A stretch of DNA of 64,000 bases from Hippophae tibetana (taxonomy: Eukaryota > Streptophyta > Magnoliopsida > Rosales > Elaeagnaceae): positions 22,346,669 to 22,410,668 of the forward strand of contig CM072805.1 of NCBI GenBank assembly GCA_037013495.1. Direction: 5' to 3'. This document shows, piece after piece, positions 57,641 through 64,000 of this stretch. A program made the position numbers and the translations under genes. The notes beneath the pieces were generated by a model that saw nothing but the letters and a program-made list of their open reading frames with translations, was not told the origin of the DNA and ran no database searches. Within the stretch, counting starts at the first letter, position 1; the number at the start of each line of letters is the position of its first letter.

Positions 57641-58737
57641 GCACAACTTAAGAACTCGAGTACTTAAGAAAATATTTGTAACTAACTTTGCAAAGTCACT
57701 ACAAAGCACATGCTCATTACATTCTGTTATGACATCTCATCACTTAACATAACTCATCAAATATTTAAACTAAAATTGCAAAATAAGACTAGTAAATAGA
57801 AATTACAAAGCAACCCTTGTAATCTTCAGAACTTCCAAGCTTGTTGATTTGGTTTGGACTTCATATTGATTGTTTTGGAGTTCACATTGCTCTCTTTTAC
57901 ATTCTAAACTTCATGAGTTGATGATGAAGCTTATGAGGATGAACAATGATCTCCTACAACAAAATATTGAAGTCAAATAAAATATAAAATTTAGATTAAT
58001 CAAAAACTTGTCGTGATATTAGTGTTTTTTCTTCAACAATAGGATCACACACATTCTATTTTAATAAAATTTAGAAGGGGATAATTTTTTATTTTTTTTG
58101 GATGAGAAGATTGAAGCTAGAAAAAAGATTTATAAACTTGAAAGTAAAATCAAAATGAATACATGCACTGTGATCACAGCAAGAGAGAAAAAGAAAAAGT
58201 GATGAAGTTCTTGAAAATGTATTTCTGGATTGTGTGTTTTACAAGCCTATGGTATGCTTATATAACTAAGATTAATTTGAAGCTAAAAACAATCAATCAA
58301 ACCGACTGTTATAATCACAATATGATAGCTAATGCATATATAGGTCACAGACCTCAACAAACTCGAACTAACTTCACATAAAATCATAACTAAGCTTAAC
58401 ATAAAATCATGAGCTTTTACACACAATCATGAGCTTTGATACAATCTGTTATAACCAATTCTACACAGTATTGAACATAGACTATCAACAACCAGCATGC
58501 ACAAGTCCAGCTTCTCACTATCACCCATACAAAAACCATTGTTTCCTCAATTGCTAGCCACTACTTGTGTGATCAGTTGCCATAATAGAGTTACAAACTT
58601 GATCAAGCTTTTGTAGATCTTCTTGATCTTTATTACTCAATACCCCCTCAAACTGAGTGGCATAAGCATGATACTCAGTTTTCTATGCATAGAACTTGAT
58701 GAGATTGATGCCATCCCCGGCAACGGCGCCAAAAACT
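57641..58737. other. Unassigned intergenic DNA
   Basis: No gene or clear element was seen. The last about 30 bases (CATCCCCGGCAACGGCGCCA, then AAAACT) are a primer-site stub belonging to the next element. Confidence 0.6.
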
Positions 58738-59800
58738 TGATGAGCGAAAACCGACATCGTCGATTCTTGCCAATACTTTGGTTTTAATATTTATAAAACT
58801 CTTGCAAGTGCACGAATCATTTCCAAGAAAATGATAAGTATACTCCCAAGGTCGATCTAAGGAAGGAATGTATGTGGTTTTTAATTTATTATTCAAACTT
58901 TTAAAAAAGAAATTAAATCCTAAACATCCTGTCACGATATTTTCGGGTTTTTTTATTTTAATCTACTTACATAAAAATAAACATAGATTCAATAAACATT
59001 TATGCAAATTTTATCATTTATAATGGCGGAGTATTTATGGATATAATAACTAAGTTAATTATGCTTGCTCATATTATCTAGGTTATTAAAGATATGAATT
59101 GATATTTATTGATTCTCCCTTTTTTGTATGAATACCATCATTGGTGGGGTTAGATATTCTTTGTTAACTAAACAAATCAATTAACACCTATGGGTGGGGT
59201 TGATAACTAATATGGTTAATTAAATTAATTCCTTTTTCTAAGAGATTGAAAATGAAACATTTAAATGCCACCTTTGGTGGGGTTAGACAGTTTAAACTTT
59301 ATTCAAGGTGTCCAAATTAAACCTAAGAATTTAGTTATCTGAGTACTAACTTTCAAGTTTTAAAACCACTACCGAAAACATGTTGTCAATACATTTTTAG
59401 ATGATAATTCTTATAAAAACTTTTGAAATAGAGCTTCACTCTAACTACCGGACGATTGTACCATCAAATAAAAGAGCACTACTCTAACTACTGGGCGGCG
59501 CGATTTTCTCATTTTTGACATTTTTGACCTTTTTGACCCATTTTGTCCAATTTTTCCATATTTGTTGACCTTTTCCCATTTATTTATTAATATATTTGTG
59601 ATGTATTGCTTCCAGTATTCCTCTTTGAGTCTTTAAGTTGCGTTTTTAAGCCAAAATACCTGAAAAACAATAAAAATACCCGTGATTCCGAAAAAGACAA
59701 ATTTATATAAATATATGATAAAACATATAAATATATATATTTTTAATCAATTAATGTGCATAAAATCATGGTTATTTTAGTGCTTTTTGAGCACTCATCA
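58738..59800 (-). repeat. LTR (complete) of the tRNA-Asp-primed element
   Basis: 1,063 bases, TGATGAGCG...GCACTCATCA. It holds three diverged copies of a GGTGGGGTTAGA/GGTGGGGTTGATA motif near 59,155-59,290. Confidence 0.88.
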
Positions 59801-60665
59801 CAACCCCCAACCAGCTTCTTGCTAGTCCCTTAGCAAGAGAAGCGATAAAAACTAAAAATTAAACTATCCTATATCACTTTCGTGGATTGAAACGGTTGCA
59901 TTTAGCCTATGCAACAAGCCTTTAAACCTCTAGGTTGCCCTAGTGGACGAGTTTGAGTCTCGTGAGGGTTTTCAGTAATGATACCCACAAACATTGAACT
60001 AAAAAAATCAAAAGAAACAATAAAAACAATCAAATCAAAAACTAAAATTACAACAAAATCAAAAATTAATTTAAGAATAAAAGAAAACGACATATCACAA
60101 AAATGTCTCATACTTTTTAATCTCTTTTAAGATCATAATTAAAATCTCAAGCATAAGTTATTTTAATCTCTTTAAAAAATCATGATTTTATTATAATAAT
60201 TAGTCGAAAATCATTTTCATATTTCATATCAAAAATGTATCAATTTAATTTCACCCAATTTCAGTGTCATGAATCAGAATTCGTTTCGACTCTATTCCTC
60301 ACAAGTCAATACTCTCAAAAAACTGAATCCTATGGGTTCAAACACTCATACTAATTTATATGCGAAAGAGTTGATGTATAGAAATGAACTAATATGTTCG
60401 CATATGTATAAAGAATAAAGGCTCAAAGTGTTATTTTAACATTGATCTCATGAAAGGAATCGAATGTATAAATTATAAAGATATCATATATAAAAATTAT
60501 TTTCATGCATAAATCAAACTCATTAAGAAAGAATTTCAAGATATATGCTTTTTACAAATGAAGAAATTGCAATGACTTTTTAGGGAATTACTTCCTATAT
60601 CTTTCTTTTGTAATTAGCCTGTACTCACAACTTTGTAGGCAATGTGGGTCATAGTATGTATATGA

Positions 60666-60705
<40 letters not shown>

Positions 60706-62289
60706 CTCTCTATATTTTTTTTCTGTAGATATTTTTCAATATATGTATTTTTTAGAGAGTCAACCCATGTACAGATTGTACATTTTTTGGATTTTGGTGA
60801 GTGGTTCATTTTATGGCTTTTCTATTTGATCTTGGTTTAGGTAACCCCAAATATGTCTTTTTGTTTTTGTAGCAGTCATGCATAAATGAGATATAAGCAT
60901 ATACTATCAATTTCTACTCAAATCATTTAATCTAAGCAAAAATAATAATAATAAATATATGATACTCTATTAAGATGAGAAAAAATTCATACATTCAATG
61001 CTAATACCTATAGAGATCATCTAAAAATTTGAATAAATAAGAAATGTGTTTGGAGTAGAAAAAATATATATTTCACTCTGAATAAAAGAAATTAGGCTCA
61101 AATTATATCTCACAAGGGTAGTCTCCACTAAAAAAAATTCATAAACATCGATTTTGGGTTTAATATAATTTCCACATTTTATCAAGAAATACTAGTTATG
61201 ACAAAAACTAACTAATTATCAAAAATAATTACAAAATATTTCATGATATGTTTTCAAAAATTAATCTAACAGTACAAAAGACTTAACTATTTACTTAAAT
61301 TTGATTTAAAGAAATGATAATTTTTTGTGAGAAAATATTTATTTATTTATTTTTATTTCAAAAATTACTAAATCACATAAAACAAAAATAAAATCAAACA
61401 CAAAAAATGAAAATGTGAACATAAAAAAAAGATTTTTTTTTTAATTTTTAAATTGTTAAATCTTTTTTTTTCTAATTAAGCATGGTAACTTTTCACCACC
61501 CCCAACCTAGAACTTACATTGTCCTCAATGTAACAACTGTAAATTAAAGATAAAGAGAAAAGAGAAAAAAGATTACCTATTTCTTGAGAATGTGTAAGTA
61601 GTAATGGAGAAATGCAGGTGTATTCATCATATTCATTTAAAGTGTATACAGACAGATCGCTGTGAACTTCTAACATCTCAACAAATATTTTTAGTTTTAA
61701 CAATTTAAAAATTATTAAACTAAAATAAACAATAAAATAAAGTAAATAAAATAAATAACAGAAAATTACCTAAAATGATGGGTTGCCTCCCATCCAGCGC
61801 TTAGTTTAACGTCTTAGCAAGACGTAACTTGGGGATTACATTTTAAGTAAACTCAATGTCCCCTCATCATTGAGTCAATCAAACCAACAAGTAAGACAAT
61901 GTTGTCTACCTATACTGTTTCAAACATGCCCTATTGATTTTCAAATTTTTCTGTACCAAAAACAAGGGGCATGCTTGAGGGCTTTTAGATAACCCACATC
62001 TAGGTGCAAATAAAATAATTAAGGCATCAAAACACAAATGTACCTAGATCAAACAAAGAAACTAACTCTTGAGATTGTAATTAAAACTTTAAAATTTTGG
62101 AGATAGTTTTTTTTTTTAGTTAAATAACATAATCAGTATTAATCAAGAGTGCTCCCAAGAAAGAATGGTGGGGCAAAGGCTCCTTAAAAACCATCCTCCT
62201 TGACATAACAACGTTTCTAGGAAAGACTAGTGGCACAAAGGCTTCCAAGAACTAGTCTCCTAGACAGAACTCCCTTAGATCTTTACTTT
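59801..62289 (-). other. Non-coding interior of the tRNA-Asp-primed element
   Basis: It contains motifs often found beside plant gypsy elements: CTCTAGGTTGCCCTAGTGGA (about 59,929), CCCCCAACCTAGAAC then CATTGTCCTCAATGT (about 61,500) and GGGTTGCCTCCCATCCAGCG (about 61,780). A near-duplicated 60-70-base block (CCAAGAAAGAATGGTGGGGC, then CTAGGAAAGACTAGTGGCAC) is at 62,155-62,270. No open frame with a known domain. Confidence 0.6.
60670..60699. repeat. AT microsatellite
   Basis: An uninterrupted TA run inside the element interior. Confidence 0.9.
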
Positions 62290-62695
62290 TCATGTTATTA
62301 AAGTTAAGTTAATTAAGTTATGTTAAGTAAAAATTTAAGTTAATTAAGTAAAAGAAAATCTAAGTTAATTAAGTTAAGTAAATTAAAAAGCTAAGTTGGT
62401 TAAGTTAATAAAAAAAATCTAAATTAATTAAAAAGCTAAGTTAATCAGAGTTAATTAAAAAGTTAAGTTCATTAAGTTAATTTAAGTAAAAATCTAAGTT
62501 AATTAAGTTAAGTTAAGTAAAAATCTAAGTTAGTTAAGTTAAAAAAAATCTAAGTTAATTAAAAAGTTAAGTTAATTAAGTTAAGTAAACTAAAAATCTA
62601 AGTTAATTAAGTTAATGAAAAATCTAAATTAATTAAAAAACTAAGTTAATTAAGTTAGTAAAAATCTAAGTTAATTAAGTTAAATAAAAATTAAG
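62290..62695. repeat. TAAGTTAATTAAGT-type simple array
   Basis: About 400 bases of variants of AAATCTAAGTTAATTAAGTT, with units of roughly 20-40 bases. It is nearly pure A, T and G, with few C. Confidence 0.9.
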
Positions 62696-63532
62696 AGAGA
62701 ATATAAAATAGTTAAAGAAAAGAAAGAAAATAAAATAAAATAAGATAAAATTAAATTAAATTAAATTAAATTAAAAATAAAAATTGAAAAAGTTAAAAAA
62801 AATAAAAAAAAATAGAGAAAGGTAAAAGCAAATAAAATAAAATAAAAATTTCATATATATTTTTTTTCATTTTATTATTATTATTATTTTTTTATTTAAC
62901 AAAAATAAAATTAAGATTTTAAATAAAAATAAAAATTAAATGAAAATTAAAAAGTAAGTTTTAATTTTTTTTAATTTAAAATTTATTTAAGTTTTTTTGA
63001 TTTTTTATTTATTTTTATTTATTTTTTATTTATTTTTTATTTATTTTTATCTTTTTACTATTTATGAACGGTAATTTTATTTTACTATTTACACTATATA
63101 AAAAAATTTAAGTTTTTAATTTTTTTTAATTTTTTTTTTATTTTTTACTATTCATGAACGGTAATTTTATTTTACTATCTACACTATATTATTTATTTAT
63201 TTTTATCTTAAAATTTTTAAATTTTTAAAATTGTTTTTTTTACTATTCATGAACGGTAATTTTTTTTTACTATTAACGCTATATAATTTATTTATTTTTA
63301 AATTTTTAAATTTTTTTTTACTTCATGAACGATAAATTTTTTTACTTCAAATTTCAAATTTCTAAATTATTTTACTAAAAAATATTTTTTTATTTTTTTA
63401 AATATTTTTTTATTTTTATTATTTCTTATGAAATTTGATTATTATTTTTTTATTAAAATAAAAAAAATCACAATTATTTATAGCACAAAAATGTTTTTAA
63501 AATTTTGATAAATAATTTAAAAACGCTATTTC
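62696..63532. repeat. AT-rich tract with a GAACGGTAA-containing repeat
   Basis: Low-complexity A/T DNA. Four copies of CTATTCATGAACGGTAATTT (or close variants) occur at about 63,058, 63,149, 63,242 and 63,324, each except the last followed by ACTATNNACNCTATAT. Spacing is about 80-95 bases. Confidence 0.85.
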
Positions 63533-63557
63533 TTCCCCGACAACGGCGCCAAAAACT

Positions 63558-64000
63558 TGATGAGCGAAAACTGAAATCGTCGATTCTTGCCAATACTTTG
63601 GTTTTAATATTTATAAAACTTTCGCAAGTGTACGAATCATTTCAAAGAAAATGATAAGTATACTCCTAAGGTCGATCTTAGGAAGGAATGTATGTGGTTT
63701 TTAATTTATTATTCAAACTTTTAAAAACGAAATTAAATCCTAAACATCCTGTCACGATATTTTGGGGTTTTTTTTATTTTAATCTACTTACATAAAAATA
63801 AACATAGATTCAATAAACATTTATGCAAATTTTATCATTTATAATGACGGAGTATTTATGGATATAATAACTAAGTTAATTATGCTTGCTCATATTATCT
63901 AGGTTATTAAAGATATGAATTGATATTTATTGATTCTCCCTTTTTTGTATGAATATCACCATTGGTGGGGTTAGATATTCTTTGTTAACTAAACAAATCA
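63558..64000 (-). repeat. Second LTR of the tRNA-Asp-primed element (cut by window end)
   Basis: It aligns base for base with 58738-59181 apart from scattered changes; the rest is outside the window. Confidence 0.88.

Larger units (their letters stand above)
58738..64000 (-). mobile_element. Non-autonomous Ty3/gypsy element, tRNA-Asp primed, runs off the window
   Basis: LTRs at 58738-59800 and from 63558 onward both start TGATGAGCGAAAAC (plus) and align for the 440 bases available. On the minus strand the right LTR is followed by TTTTTGGCGCCGTTGTCGGG, complementary to the 3' end of tRNA-Asp, the Athila/Tat primer type. GGTTGGGGGTTG precedes the left LTR. The 3.76-kb interior has no recognisable gag or pol and ends in repeat tracts, so it is LARD-like. 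A second primer stub lies outside the left LTR. Confidence 0.82.

Noticed and set aside
58710..58737. tRNA-Asp-like 3' end (CCGGCAACGGCGCCA)
   Set aside because: Only the acceptor-end complement is present, next to an LTR. It is a retroelement primer site and not a tRNA gene.
60588..60829. Frames on both strands through the TA run
   Set aside because: They exist only because the TA microsatellite reads as Tyr-Ile repeats.

Overview
The window is plant nuclear DNA, from a eudicot by its genes (a legume is plausible but not shown by the sequence). It is AT-rich and has spliced genes with GT/AG introns, a euAP2-type gene carrying a miR172 site, Ty1/copia and Ty3/gypsy retrotransposons primed by initiator tRNA-Met or tRNA-Asp, MITEs and a hAT-type element.

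Region 1 (1-11,040): one complete minus-strand gene, coilin, the Cajal-body scaffold protein. It has 12 exons, all of which join in frame to give 586 residues. Intron 4 is swollen to about 5.7 kb by a MITE-like element, a Ty1/copia element with a 5-bp target duplication, and an older diverged repeat. Region 2 (11,041-21,043): intergenic AT-rich DNA and a decayed minus-strand copia element (12,570-19,385) that was itself hit by a 1.95-kb solo LTR. Region 3 (21,044-25,679): a minus-strand Ty3/gypsy chromovirus with a long intact RT/RNase H frame and one truncated LTR. Region 4 (25,680-34,162): a CACTA-like scrap, then the 3' part of an APETALA2/TOE-like gene on the plus strand. That gene is broken by two nested non-autonomous LTR elements. 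The first (about 26.8-29.7 kb) carries coding-like 18-bp repeats and a 50-62-bp minisatellite. The second (30,009-33,565) has two 375-bp LTRs and carries a captured fragment of an M1 aminopeptidase gene. The AP2 remnant still holds a recognisable miR172 target.

Region 5 (34,163-40,136): a plus-strand copia element with about 0.5-kb LTRs. Region 6 (40,137-57,640): a minus-strand copia element blown apart by later insertions. These are an internally deleted Athila-like element flanked by roughly 0.82-kb direct repeats of the copia, a gag-only copia derivative, an LTR fragment and a hAT MITE. Region 7 (58,738-64,000): a Ty3/gypsy element on the minus strand with no visible pol, 1.06-kb LTRs, a tRNA-Asp primer site and long simple-repeat tracts. 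It runs off the window.

Only coilin looks like a working host gene. No bacterial-type operon, CRISPR array, rRNA or tRNA gene was found. The most interesting items are the aminopeptidase-carrying retroelement, the broken AP2-like gene with its miR172 site, and the repeat-rich non-autonomous element between them. All assignments come from reading motifs; no database search was run.
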